Both the position numbers and the translations under genes were made by a program. Shown here piece by piece: positions 1 through 12,489 of a stretch of 64,000 bases of DNA (its first letter is position 1; the number at the start of each line of letters is the position of its first letter). The stretch is from assembly GCF_910592395.1 (NCBI RefSeq), contig NC_088324.1:3222001-3286000 (forward strand), written 5' to 3'. Under the pieces are notes generated by a model. The model saw nothing but the letters and a program-made list of their open reading frames with translations. It made no database searches and was not told the DNA's origin. This DNA is from Lineus longissimus (taxonomy: Eukaryota; Nemertea; Pilidiophora; Heteronemertea; Lineidae).

Positions 1-2756
1 CTCATTCTCTAATGAAATTGATGTAAAAATCTAGGCCTATTCTGATTTCCCCCCGCGCTCTCTTATTGCAAGTTCTGCAATATGCAGCTATTTTGATTAG
101 GAACTGGCTATTCGAACCACCTCGGTGCATGGGGCCATTGTTTCCGGTCTTATTTGTACCATCAGAAACACCGTTACGGTGAAAGGTACCATACCGTGAT
201 GGTGCGAATAATACGGAGTGAATAAATAGATCGCACCGTGGTGACATGGGTGATGGTGGGTAAGGAAAGTAGGCCTAATTCATGATTGAGGTGGTGTTTG
301 TTTGTGACAAGTGTTGGAAGTGCCTTTACTCCTGGCTCCGGGTGTGGGTAGGGTCCTTGACTTCCAGCCAGGCCAGCCGGCCCTGTCACGGTACGAATAG
401 CCACGGCCTTTTGATTATTCCATTTAGAGATCATATTTACGTAACATAAGCACTAACCTTAGACCAGTGAACAAGGCGTTTCTCTTTGGTGATTGCTCCC
501 AGCACCTTCTCTAAATTACTGTCAACCTTGTTCCTAAAACAATATGAACGAGGTCAATTATAGCTGTACTGCTCTTCATTACTGTAACCGCAAGAGATTT
601 GGTAACTTTCGATTTATCTAAAAAGTGTATCAAAGGCAAACTGTATTCCGAAAGATTCTGAATGCATTAGTTTTTGTTCAAGTGTCCTCTTGACTACCAT
701 TCAAACCATTTCATACCAGGGCCTTTTTTGGTGCTACTGTGCAGCCACGTTAGTCAGTACAAAGTCAAGTCCCAAGTGAACAAGTTCAGCGCTAAATGAG
801 CACGAGCAGCTCCTTGATGTCCCAGAATTCATCTGTGTTGACCTATAATAGCAACAAGCTGTAGTAAAGTGCTTGAGACAGATCCAGGTAAGAATGAAGC
901 GCTTTAGCAAAGTGTTCATTGCATCTGGCAAAACCTCGGTCTTCGTCGCCACCACAGTGCCATCGATACGACTTAGTTCAAGTTGGTGGGTAGCAGACGA
1001 CATGCCTGGGTCACTATACACAAGTAGAGCCGAGCCAGATCATACCAAACAATACACACAAAGGTTTATTATAGCGGTAAACACGTGTAATCAAGAGGTT
1101 AAAATAACCTGTCACTGAAACAAATACCATCAGACTTTTCAAATCGTAACCCCACTGACGAGTCTATGCAATGAAAAATAAACGAGACGAGTTAGGAGCT
1201 AGTTAGGAGCTTTACACAGTGTCGCTCGTTCTCACTTCATCACACTGACGCTAAATCAAATACACACTGCTCATATAGCTCATATAGCTCATACTGAACT
1301 AATGAAATAACAAGAAAAATCTAAATCTAAATCTTGTAGTCTTTTAAATTAGGCAATTAGATGTAAAGTTGTCAGAATCGTTTTGTAAGTCAACAATGCT
1401 AAATAATTTGGTTTTGCCGGACTGCTACAGTCTAGATGAGACAATCAGTTAAAGGCAGTTTAAAAACTGATTGAGGAATGAATAGGTATTAGCTAAATTA
1501 GAGATAAATGGAGAGAGTCTTACCCCGTTAATCCATACAGCTCATGAGCCAGGATACGAATAATGTACGAGAATGTTTTTATGTCACTCATCATCGCGAG
1601 ATCCTGGAAAGAAATAAATGTCTCTCAGATTGTCTTTTCTTTAGTGTTTGTTCTGCACTTGGATGTGTTATTACCAGTCTTGTGGGAGTATTTACCTCCA
1701 TGGCGGGATGAGTGTTTTTATGTGCCACTACAGTTAGGCATCAATTGCATTTATTGGCCTTGTGACTCTGTCTTCAGTCAGAAGTAAGAGTCCAAGCAAG
1801 CCACTCAACCTGTTCCACACTTGGGTAGGCTTTTCTTCCAGCCCTGGCAGATACAACGTTGAACCACGGTTTCACATATCATTCAAAAGACTGCAACGTG
1901 TCAGGAATTTCATTTCCTAGAAAGACACGCAGGAATTTTGAAGTCAACAATCTATGAAGGGGTCCACCGTTCGTTATTACTGGTCGTCCAGGAAAATAGA
2001 AATGCAGTCATACACAATGCAGAATGAAACTTGGTATCTACATGTATAGTATTTATATATCAGTCTGCACAATGACAATGCTGAAATTCATATTCAGACC
2101 GTATTCACACAACTGGAGTTTTTCAAATTCAATCACAAATCTCAAATTTTTACGAACAGCGTAGGCCTTTAAAGCCTTTTTCCAGGTCGCTCATTTCATT
2201 GGTTACATTTTTTGGGTCGTCCTGTATATGAGAAACACTTACCACATCTTGCGATGGTTCAGGCAAGTCCAACATCAGTGGGTTACAAAGACTTTGCCAG
2301 AAATCCGATCTGGAAAAGTGCAAACAAACAGATCATTATAAAAGTCACAATTTCAACTCAGTTAGGTAAACATTTTGATGGCAAATTTAGGTGATTGTAA
2401 ACTGCTGAGACTGCAGTAGTGACACAAATGTACCAACCGTGCATTCGACACGATTGCAAAAAGAAAAATTGGTGACACAAGCAAAGTAGCCTACTTTCAA
2501 AATACTCTTTTATGAATTCACCAACTATATATTAAAATAGGTGGTTTTTGGGGCAAAAAATCTCTCAGGTTTTTTGGAATACATTTACATGTCCCCTTCA
2601 GTTTATGGGATTGGAGACCAGAAGTGAATTGCGTTTACCTCAGTCAGGAATAGGGCTGGGGCGTCACTTGTCATATGCAAGGTACCCCCTTTATTTTCAG
2701 GAACTCACAGAATATCCCAAGCTTACAATTTCTTCTGCCATTATTTCAACTTTATA
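1..2756. other. No gene recognised (probably NUP188 intron)
   Basis: AT-rich sequence with only short open frames. A minus-strand frame at 734-1021 is open but has no fitting splice sites. The only repeat recognised is a divergent piece at about 2045-2175 of the MITE seen at 21184-21430 and 22465-22698. The missing C-terminal NUP188 exons are expected on this side but I could not identify them. Confidence 0.5.
2045..2175 (+). repeat. Divergent MITE fragment (same family as 22465-22698)
   Basis: Shares the order 'tatttatatatcag', 'caatgctgaaatt', 'ttacgaac.g.gtaggcctttaaa' with the copy at 22465-22698. No full TIR is preserved. Confidence 0.5.
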
Positions 2757-2787
2757 GATGATGACTTTGGATCACAACTCAACTCAC

Positions 2788-2872
2788 ACATACAGACAGA
2801 CAGACAGTCAGACACATACAGACGGACAGACAGACCCTCACACACAGACAGACAGACAGACAGACAGACCCA
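2788..2872 (+). repeat. (CAGA)n microsatellite
   Basis: Imperfect CAGA repeats with CACA interruptions, lying a few bases downstream of the NUP188 exon 25 donor (minus strand). Confidence 0.9.
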
Positions 2873-2881
2873 CAGACTTAC

Positions 2882-3051
2882 TTATCTCTCAGTACAGCCA
2901 TTGCTGTTTCTCTCCTGCCGTACCAGAGAGCGTGGAGTAGTTCCGTGGCGGCACACAAGAGGTCAGGAGGGCAGTAGAATGTGCCCTGCTGGTGCTCCTT
3001 CAGCAGGTTGAGGATGATCTGCAGGCAGCTCACTCGGCCTAGGGAGAGTTC
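2882..3051 (-). CDS. NUP188: NUP188 exon 25 (last exon visible)
   Basis: Residues 993-1048 plus two bases, containing [20 protein letters not shown] and AMAVLRD, matching the YWCPP.L...FLHALW..R segment. Acceptor attgcag. The donor gtaagt abuts a (CAGA)n microsatellite. No following exon was recognised to the left. Confidence 0.94.
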
Positions 3052-6000
3052 CTGCAATCGTGACACACATGGACGACTTTGTTAAAGTTTATCTAAGTTT
3101 GAATCAGATTTGTATCTCAAGATGAACCACAAAAACTTGAAAACCTTGGGTCTTCAGCAGGGTTGAGCTGGCGGGGGCAGGGAGGGAAGGGGCAGAAGTG
3201 TCGCTTTCAAAAAGTGTCATTTTGGAAGCTTCTCTCTCGACCCCATCTGCAGGTGGTGTCATCCCATTTCGCCTACTCTCATTTCGCCTACACCCACTTC
3301 GCGTACACCCATTTCGCCTACTCCTATTTTCTTACACCCATTTCGCCTACTCCCATTTTGCCTAATTCCCATTTCGGCTAATTCCCATTTCGCCTACTTC
3401 CCATAGGCAAAATGGGAGTAGGCAAAATGGGAGTAGGCAAAATGGGTTTAGGCAAAATGAGAAGTAGGCGAAATGGGTTGTAGGCGAAATGGGAATTAGG
3501 CGAAATGGGTTGTAGGCGAAATAAGAATTAGGCGAAATGGGTTGTGGGCGAAATGGGCCGTAACCCTGCAGGTTATTACACAACCTTGCTGGGACGGATC
3601 CACTATGAATTATTGATACACTGAACAGAGTAAATACATGCATTTGGCCAATTGTTCAATTGCCAACCCTTAATCTGGTGTGAACAACATTTCTTCAATA
3701 GTGCAGAAGGAAAAGAAAGGAATATAAATCCTAATGTAAATGTCAACCAGAAATAGAGCAACTAGGCCTAGGAGACGCGGTGGCGCAGTGGTAGAGAGTC
3801 GGACTCATGATCCGGAGGTCGTGGGTTCGATTCCCGGCTTAATCGTCACTTTCTTTCTCCTACTGGTCGAGTTCAAGAATGAGCGCTTTGTAGCTGCTCC
3901 TTGAAACCCCAGATTGACTTCTGTGGAGACCGGGATGATGATAGTCCCAAAGCGCTTGAGAATACCCAGCTATTGAGTAATTCGAGTGCTATATAAACGC
4001 CGACTATTATTATTATTATTATTATTATACAGGATTTGTTAGAAACACCTAAAAGTCAAAGAAGAAGCAAAAGTCGAATACCCTGGAGTGGAGAATATAA
4101 TTATTTGAATAGATTCCTGAGGTTCAAATTCAAATGCGTGAGAATTATAATAGCGCTTTTTATATTACGGTATCGCTCCACTTGCCATGATTCATATCAA
4201 AGCGCTTTATGACAACTGTCACCACAGGCATGCACAGAAGCCCCTGGGGCACATTGTATCTGGTAATTGCTGTCACTACAGTGTTTACTTGAGCTCATTG
4301 CCAAAGCAGTTACTAAACTGCCCAATTTCAAATTTTGAACTCTGGTCCATTTCAAACAAACTCTTCTCACAGTCATTGGTGGCAAAGGTGCTTGGACTTT
4401 GCAAATAATTACAAATACCACTTAAAGCAAACTTCGGTGCATAGAATCTCACCGATATGTTGTTTAATGAACTGAGATGGTTAAGATTGCACAATTTCTA
4501 TCAAAATGCCCATTCCATTAGGCTATTTGAAGGACCAATTTTGATATATCGCTACACCATTATGTTTAGATTCATTCACATGCAGGTGTACAGGTGTTGT
4601 TTGGGCAAAATAGTGCAGTCCTGTGGACCAACCAATCTGGACATGAAGCCTCCCCCTCCAGACTGCAATATTCCAATTTACTTGAGCTTAACCTGCAGGG
4701 ATAAAGTCACTAGACTGGCCGCGGTTCGAACCCCACCATCTTCGGATTGAGAGTTTGACACTTTGAACCAGTTTGTCTACAGAGAGCACCTGGCACTGGC
4801 AACTGGCCCGGCGGTCCTACCTTCTTGGCTTTCCCCGTATCTTCCCCTGTCTTCTTATTAGCAGAGATGGTGTCTGAGAGCTGGATGTTGAGGAACATCT
4901 CGATCAAGCCGGGCTGCGTCTCCACACACACGGCCAGCAGTTCAAGGATCACAACCTTCAGCCGAATGTCCTGGAAACAGAGAAAGTAGAAATGAGTAGG
5001 CCTACTTAGATATTAGTAGAAATGAGTAGGCCTACTTAGATTTAAGTAGAAATGAGTAGGCCTACTTAGATTCAAGTAGGAATGAGTAGGCCTACTTAGA
5101 TATAAGTAGAAATGAGTAGGCCTACTTAGATTGAAGTAGAAATGAGTAGGCCTACTTAGATTGAAGTAGAAATGAGTAGGCCTACTTAGATTGAAGTAGA
5201 AATGAGTAGGCCTACTTAGATATAAGTAGAAATGAGTAGGCCTACTTAGATTGAAGTAGAAATGAGTAGGCCTACTTAGATTTAAGTAGGAATGAGTAGG
5301 GCTACTTAGATTTAAGTAGAAATGAGTAGGTCTACTTAGATTTAAGTAGAAATGAGTAGGCCTACTCAGATTTTGTTGAGCATGTTCTCCATTTACCAGC
5401 ATTGTCAGGAACATAAAACTCATGTGCTGTAATATGAAGTATAACGCATAGACCCCAAAACTGACACCCTTGGAAGCTAGATGCTTCGATCATAGTTTCT
5501 ATTGTGAATTTGCGATAGGTGAGACACCGATGGCCTAGTGAACGGAAGGTCGAAGGTTCGAGGGATGCTGGTAACCTCTTTCCGATGCGGCTGTTTGGTT
5601 AGCTGCCAGCTAGTTAAATATAGGGTGCAAACTGCCTTCTCGCCAAGCGCCTGGCATTAGAGATAGAAGTTTGGAAGTGAAGAGTGTCCCATAAGCCAAA
5701 AGCTAGCTGGCCCATTCATTAGGGGTGACACTATAATATCTAACTTTACTTTTTTACTTTTAGTTTCTAGTCAGAGTCCTTCCCCTAGATGCACAAGTGT
5801 CCAAGGTGGATTGGGCAGCATTTGTCTGGGGTTTTTCAAACCAGTCATGACTCAGCCAGCGATATTCTGACCATGTTCGTAATTTTTCCATAGATGAACT
5901 GCATGCCACAGCTGATGAGCTCCAACTACCTGGAGTTTTCTGGTTTTGAGTCACAAGTGTCTCACCTATCACCCTTCACAATCAGTAGAAACATATATAA

Positions 6001-9000
6001 ATGTTTAAACTGACCTCTGTATACTCCTGTAGCCTTGATAAAAAGATGTCCCTGACTGCTGGTGCATCGTTCCCCAGGCAGGCCATCAGAGACATGGGTG
6101 ACACCTGAAATATACAAACACAGATTGCCAGTTCGACTTCAGGAAAATCTGTGGCAAAGTGGTCTAGTAGAAATTAGGATACAAAATTGGCAAGACTCAA
6201 TCGAACAGCAACTTTTCTTGCAGTGTCTTTTCAAACTGGTAACCAAGAGCCATTAAGCCATGTGCATGAGTAAAGTACAGTTGAGCATCCCTTAGTGGAC
6301 ACCTCCCTATTAAGGACAACCTCTCTATTAAGGACACCAGTTTTGGTCCCAAATTGCTTGCTTCCACTAAAATTGACCTCTCTTATCAGGACACCTCTCT
6401 ATTAAGGACAACACTTGCCAGTCCCGCTGAGGGTTCCCTAATAGAAATGTTCTACTGTACTCATTACGCAGCACTATGTAAAAACATTTTTATTTCTTGT
6501 AAGAGATGAATAAACTAGCGTGGCCTGGCTTCAAATCACGCAAAATTGTTTGGTGACATTCAAGGCATGTCTTCGCAAATATATATACAAATATATATCA
6601 GGCACAAACACACAGAATGAATCTTCAGATAAATAATGCCATATTCACCATACTCACCATAGCTAACCTTTTCAAGAGACGTGTGGAGAGTGCTGGCAGT
6701 CTCGGGTCATGTCGGTGGTAGATATACTGCGCTATCGTCGCCACCACATGTTTCTGGAGACGATTCGCAGGCTGGGTGGTCAGGGCGTGTTCAACAGGAG
6801 AGGGTGGTTGGTTGGCCGGGCGCAGTAATAGGAGGCGGTTGAGGACAGAGAAGGCGAGGCGAATCTGTTGAATAAGTTCCGTACCAATGCCTTCTTGTGC
6901 ACTGAAATGAAAAACATTAGTTTGCAGAACCAACACTAATACAGACAAATCCTAAACTGACTAGTCACGGGATGATATGAATAAATCCTGAACAAGTCAC
7001 GTGGTGATATAAATAAACCCTAAACTAGTCGCGTGACAATAAGAATAAATCTCAAACTAGACACGGGCTGATATGAATAAATCCTAAACTGGTTATGGGA
7101 TGATATGAATAAATCCTGAACTAGTCACGTGATGATATAAATAAACCCTAAACTAGTCGCGCGACGATAAGAATAAATCCTAAACTAGTCATGGGATGAT
7201 AATATGAATAAATCCTAAACTAGTCATGGGATGATAATATGAATAAATCCTAAACTAGTCATGGGATGATAATATGAATAAATCCTAAACTAGTCATGGG
7301 ATGATAATATGAATAAATTCTAAACTAGTCATGGGATGATAATATGAATAAATCCTAAACCAGTCACGGGATGATATGAATAAATCCTAATCTAGTCAGG
7401 GGATTATATGAATAAAGACAAGAAGAAATGACTTACATCACCATGTCACACCACATGTAAACTGCAGACATCAAAAAGTGGATAATACTATTCTTACCTT
7501 CCCTGCTGGGAGAGTGCTAGGTCCACCGAGTCCACACCGATGGAGATGACGTCAAGCAGCGACCTGCCAGCCTCCGTGAACATCAAACAGTAGATACAGA
7601 TGTCAACGAGTGATGGACCACTTCTGAAATCAAGAAACAACAAAATTTCAAAGATGAATTGTTTTAAAAGCAATCCAGAAGGGAGTATCGTTTTTTACCC
7701 AGCTGCTGATTCCCATCTGCAAAGAGCAAGCTGGTTGAAAGGCACCGCATGATCGCTATTTGCATTGTTAATTTTGTTAATGGTAAGAGTACGCCACTTT
7801 ACATTGTTAATTGTTAACCTGTGGAACGACCTCCCACGTGACTTGCGCGTCACGCACAATCACAATTGTGTTAAACGTCTTGTAAATACGTTTTATGATA
7901 ACAAGTTTTATTCGTTCGATGTTACAATAGTTGCTCTTGGGTAGGATTTTGCAGATGTGCTAGCTGCAGGCCTACCTGAGATGCTTTTTTATACTTGTAT
8001 TTTTATTTTGGTGCTAATTACTGGCAAGGGAAACCCATTAAAGAGGTTAATTTTTCGCCTAATGGGTTTCCCGTCTATGCTCTGATGTTGTTCTATTACC
8101 ATTTGTTTTATGTACATGTAATTTTTGTCGAGCATAGAAAAGTTTAAATAAATAAATAAATAAATAAAATGCACCAATGCTATTGGTGGAAACACACAGA
8201 CTGCGGGAGGCTAGGCCTGGAACTCGCCTGCCATAAAGTGGCGTACTCTTACCATCCCAGCTCCAGCAGTTGGTTTTTGGAATAGATCCCTCAAAAATTA
8301 TTTTGAAAAAATTATTTACCTTGTTGTTGTTACACCTTTGGATGGCTTTCTAACATTGAGGATTTTATGGAAAATATCCAGACATTTTTGACCTGAAATG
8401 AAAGCATCAAACAAATTGAAACAAAAATATATTGAATTTTCCAGCTCGTGTACTTTTTTATTGCAATTATTCAGAAAAATGGAAAACAATTTCGTAATTA
8501 GCTAAAATAAAAATTCGACATTTTCAGCTAATCAGGACACTAGTTTTTTGTTCATGATTGGCTGTTTTCATTAATTTGATTTCTGTAATCAGGACACCTC
8601 TCTGTAAAGGACAGTACTTGTCAGTCCCAAGGGTATCCTTAATAGCAAGAATTCATAACGACCGAGAATTCGGAACCAGTACAACTTCAATTAGACCGGG
8701 GCTACATACCCCATTTTACCTTATTCAAACTTCGAATGCTTTTGTGACCCCTACCCCGTTCCCAACCCCTCTCGCATGATTTCAGCTTGAAAATGATACC
8801 AAAAATGGCAGTAACATTTCCACAGAATTGAAAGGGCCAAGGGCCATTGTGCTCACCGTATAGATATTTAGTGATTTGGAATTCATCCTGGTTAAGAAAC
8901 ATTGTACATGTATAGTAAATAGGTCAAACTTAAGTCGGTATGACATGTGATGTATCGTTGCTTGGAGTAAGTACCATAAGAATATCATCGAAAACAAGTC

Positions 9001-12000
9001 ACTAATAAACGAGATATTGCACTTTTTACCTATTTAGTTTTGGCCTCCAGGTGGCCAAGTTGAGTACCAGATCAGATCCAAATTCGGTGTCCGAGGTTAC
9101 ATGGCGTAGGGAGTCGTGTACCAAATTTCAAGTTCATAGCTTTAGTGGTTAAGAAACGTGCCATAGTTGCACTCAAATGACCAATTTACGCCATTTGACC
9201 TCTTTGACCTTTAAAAGCAGGTCAAATCAAAAACTCATATGATATGTGTTGTATCCTCGCAAGGAGAACCTACCATAAAAATGTTTTTGAAAACGAATCA
9301 CTAATAAGCGAGATATCACACTTTCTAGGTTTTCACTTTTGGCCCCCTGGTGGCCAAGTCGAGAATCAGACTGGACTGAAATTCAGGGTCAGTGATTACC
9401 CAACCTAGGCGGTCCTTTGTATTAAGTCTCAAGTTCATAGCCTTAGGGTTAAGAAACGTGCCACAGTTACGCTCAAATGGCCAATTTACGCCATTTGACC
9501 TCTGTGACCTTGTCAAGTAGGTCAAATCAAAAACCCGTATCATACGTGATGTATCCTTGCTAAGAGTATCTACCATAAAATTTTTACCAAAATGAATCAG
9601 TAATAAGTGAGTTATGGCACTATTCAAATTTTTGGTTTTTGCCCCCTGGTGGCCAAGTTAAGAATCAGACTAGAACGAAAATCAGTGTCGCAGGTAATCT
9701 GACTTAAGGGGTCATGTGTACCAAGTGTAAAGTTCATAGCTTTAGTGGTTAAGAAACGTGCCATAGTTACATACAAACGGCCAATTCACATCATTTGACC
9801 TCTGTGACCTTGAAAATAAGGTCAAATCAAAAACCTGTAAAATGTGTGATGTATCCTGAAAACAAGTCACTATTAAGCGAGATATTGCACTTTTTACCTT
9901 TTTAGTTTTGGCCCCCTGGTGGCCAAGTCGAGAATAAGATCAGACCGAAATTCGGTGTCAGAGGTTATACGATGTAGGGAGTCATGTGTACCAAATTCCA
10001 AGTTCATAGCTTTATTGGTTAAGAAACGTGCCACAGTTACACTCAAACGGCAAATTTACGCCATTTGACCTATGTGATCTTGAAAAGTAGGTCAAATCAA
10101 ATACACGTATGATATGTCATATATCCTTTCTAGGAGTACCTACTATCAAAAACAAATCACTAATAAGTGAGATATCACACTATTTATATTTTCAGTTTTG
10201 GCCCCCTAGTGGCCAAGTCAAAAATCAGACCGAAATTCAGTGTCAAAGGTCATCTGACCTAGGGGGTCATGCAAACAAAGTTTTGAGTCCATAGCCCAAG
10301 CGGTTAAGAAACGTGCCACTGTTTTTGAAATAGGATACGACAGACGACGGACACTGCGCTGTTGTATAGACTCCCCTACGGTGAGCCAAAAATGTATGAG
10401 GCAGGTTATATTTCAGATATATTAACAAAGGTGACCCGTCACAGTAAAACCAGTCACATGTTGCACAGATGATGAGCCTACATGACACCAGGAGATGATG
10501 GAAGAAATTGATGTGCTCATATTTCACAAGAGGCAGACAACAGAGAATTGAACAAATAGTCTGTCTTAACCTGCCAAACTCAGAGCGACATGCGCCTGCT
10601 TTTGCTGTGACTTGGCACATGCGAGACCACAATATAAAATTATGACCCACTTTCATAGGAAATGTGTGGTGCGGTATCAGGGCTAATTTAGGGCGTTTGG
10701 TATCTAATTTGAATGCACATAAAAATATCTATTAGATACCTATCATTTCTCTTCGACCGATGTTGTAGAAGCGCCACTTCTGGAAGACGGGGAAGATCTC
10801 TCTGAGGATATAGAGGACACATGCTGTTGTCACATTCTTACTCTCCGCATCAAGGCACTGGAAATGATAAGCAGAAACTAAACTGTAACCCATGAAATGT
10901 TCACGGAGCTCATGTTGGTTCGTCACCTCATTTTCAATTCATGGGAGACTAAATTACGTGTTTGTGGCAGAAATTAAACGGTTTAATGAAACGGCCAGGG
11001 GCCATTGTACTCACCCTATAGATATTTGGTGGTTAGGAATTCATTCTGGTTATGAAACATGCTACATGTATATAGTAAATAGGTCAAACCAAAGTCAGTA
11101 TGACATGTGGACATGTACCTACCATAAAAAAAAATCGAAAACAAGTGACAAAATATCATTGAAAACAAGTCACTAATAAGCGTGATATTGCACTGTGTAC
11201 CTTTTTTAGTTTTGGCCCCCTGATTGCAAGTTGAGAATCGGATCGGACCGAAATTCGGTGTCAGAGGTTATCTGATTTTGGGAGTTATGTATACTAAATT
11301 TCAAGTTCACAGCTTCAGCAGTTGAGAAACGTGCCATAGTTACCCTCAAACGGCCTATTTATGCCATTTGACCTCTGCGACCTTGAAATTTAGGTCAAAT
11401 AAAATGAAATGGCCAGGGCCATTGTGCTCACCTCATGTGGAGGAAAGATGGATAAAGAGCATGGTCTTGTGTCATGTAGTGTTAGGTTTGATGTAGGTCC
11501 AAGCAATTACAATTTCCCCAAAATGGCCAATTTACAGTACATTCGACCTCTGTGACCTTGAAAAGTAGGTCAAATCAAAGAAGACCCGGGTGACACATTG
11601 AATGGTTGTTAGAATTAGATGTACCTATGATATAAAATTGGTGCCAATCGGGCAAGTCATTACTAGGAATAATGGCATTTTGAAGAATTTAGGATTTGGC
11701 CCCCTCCCTGGAGGCCAAACGGCAAATCAGATCGCACCAAACTTCGGTACCTGAGATCACCTGACCAAGGGGTACATGTGTACTTAATTTGTGATCAATA
11801 GTCATTGCAGTTAAGAAACGTGCCATAGTTACGGCCTGACGGCCAATTTACGCCATTTGACCTCTGTGACCTTGACAAGAAGGTCAAATTAAAAACCTGT
11901 GTGACATATACTGTATGGTGGTTAGATGTACCCATGATATCAAATTGGTGGCAATCGGGCAAGAAGTTAAGGAATAATCACATTTTTAAGGTTTTTGGAT

Positions 12001-12442
12001 TTTGCCCCCTGGTGGTCAAGTGGTGAATCATATTGGACCAAACTTCGGTCCCTGAGATCACCTGACTAAGGGGTAAATGTGTACCAAATTTGGTATCAAT
12101 AGTCATTGCAGTTTAGAAACGTGCCATCATTACATCCTAACGGCTAATTTACACCATTTGACCTCTGTGACCTTGAAAAGGAGGTCAAATCAAAAACCCG
12201 GAGGATATATGATGCACCTTTGCTAGAAGTACCTACCATATTTTTTTCAAAATTTCCCGACTACTATTAAGGGAGATATTGCATATTTTCACTTTTAACG
12301 TTTGGCCCCCTGGTGTCCAAACCATGAAACGAATCGGACCGAAACTTGGTCTCCCAGGTGTCATTACATAAGGGTACATGTGTACCAAGTTTCAACTCAA
12401 TAGCTCTAACAGTTACGAAACGTGCCCTGCTAACGGACGACG

Positions 12443-12489
<47 letters not shown>

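Noticed and set aside
734-1021. Minus-strand frame with a plausible-looking peptide, candidate C-terminal NUP188 exon
   Set aside because: No fitting acceptor and donor, no family match. A gtaaga donor here lies on the opposite strand.
3776-3846. Functional tRNA-Met gene
   Set aside because: Has A and B boxes and a CAT loop, but is fused to a SINE body with an (ATT)n tail.
5013-5423. 136-codon minus frame of [10 protein letters not shown] repeats
   Set aside because: Pure translation of the 30-bp minisatellite inside a NUP188 intron.
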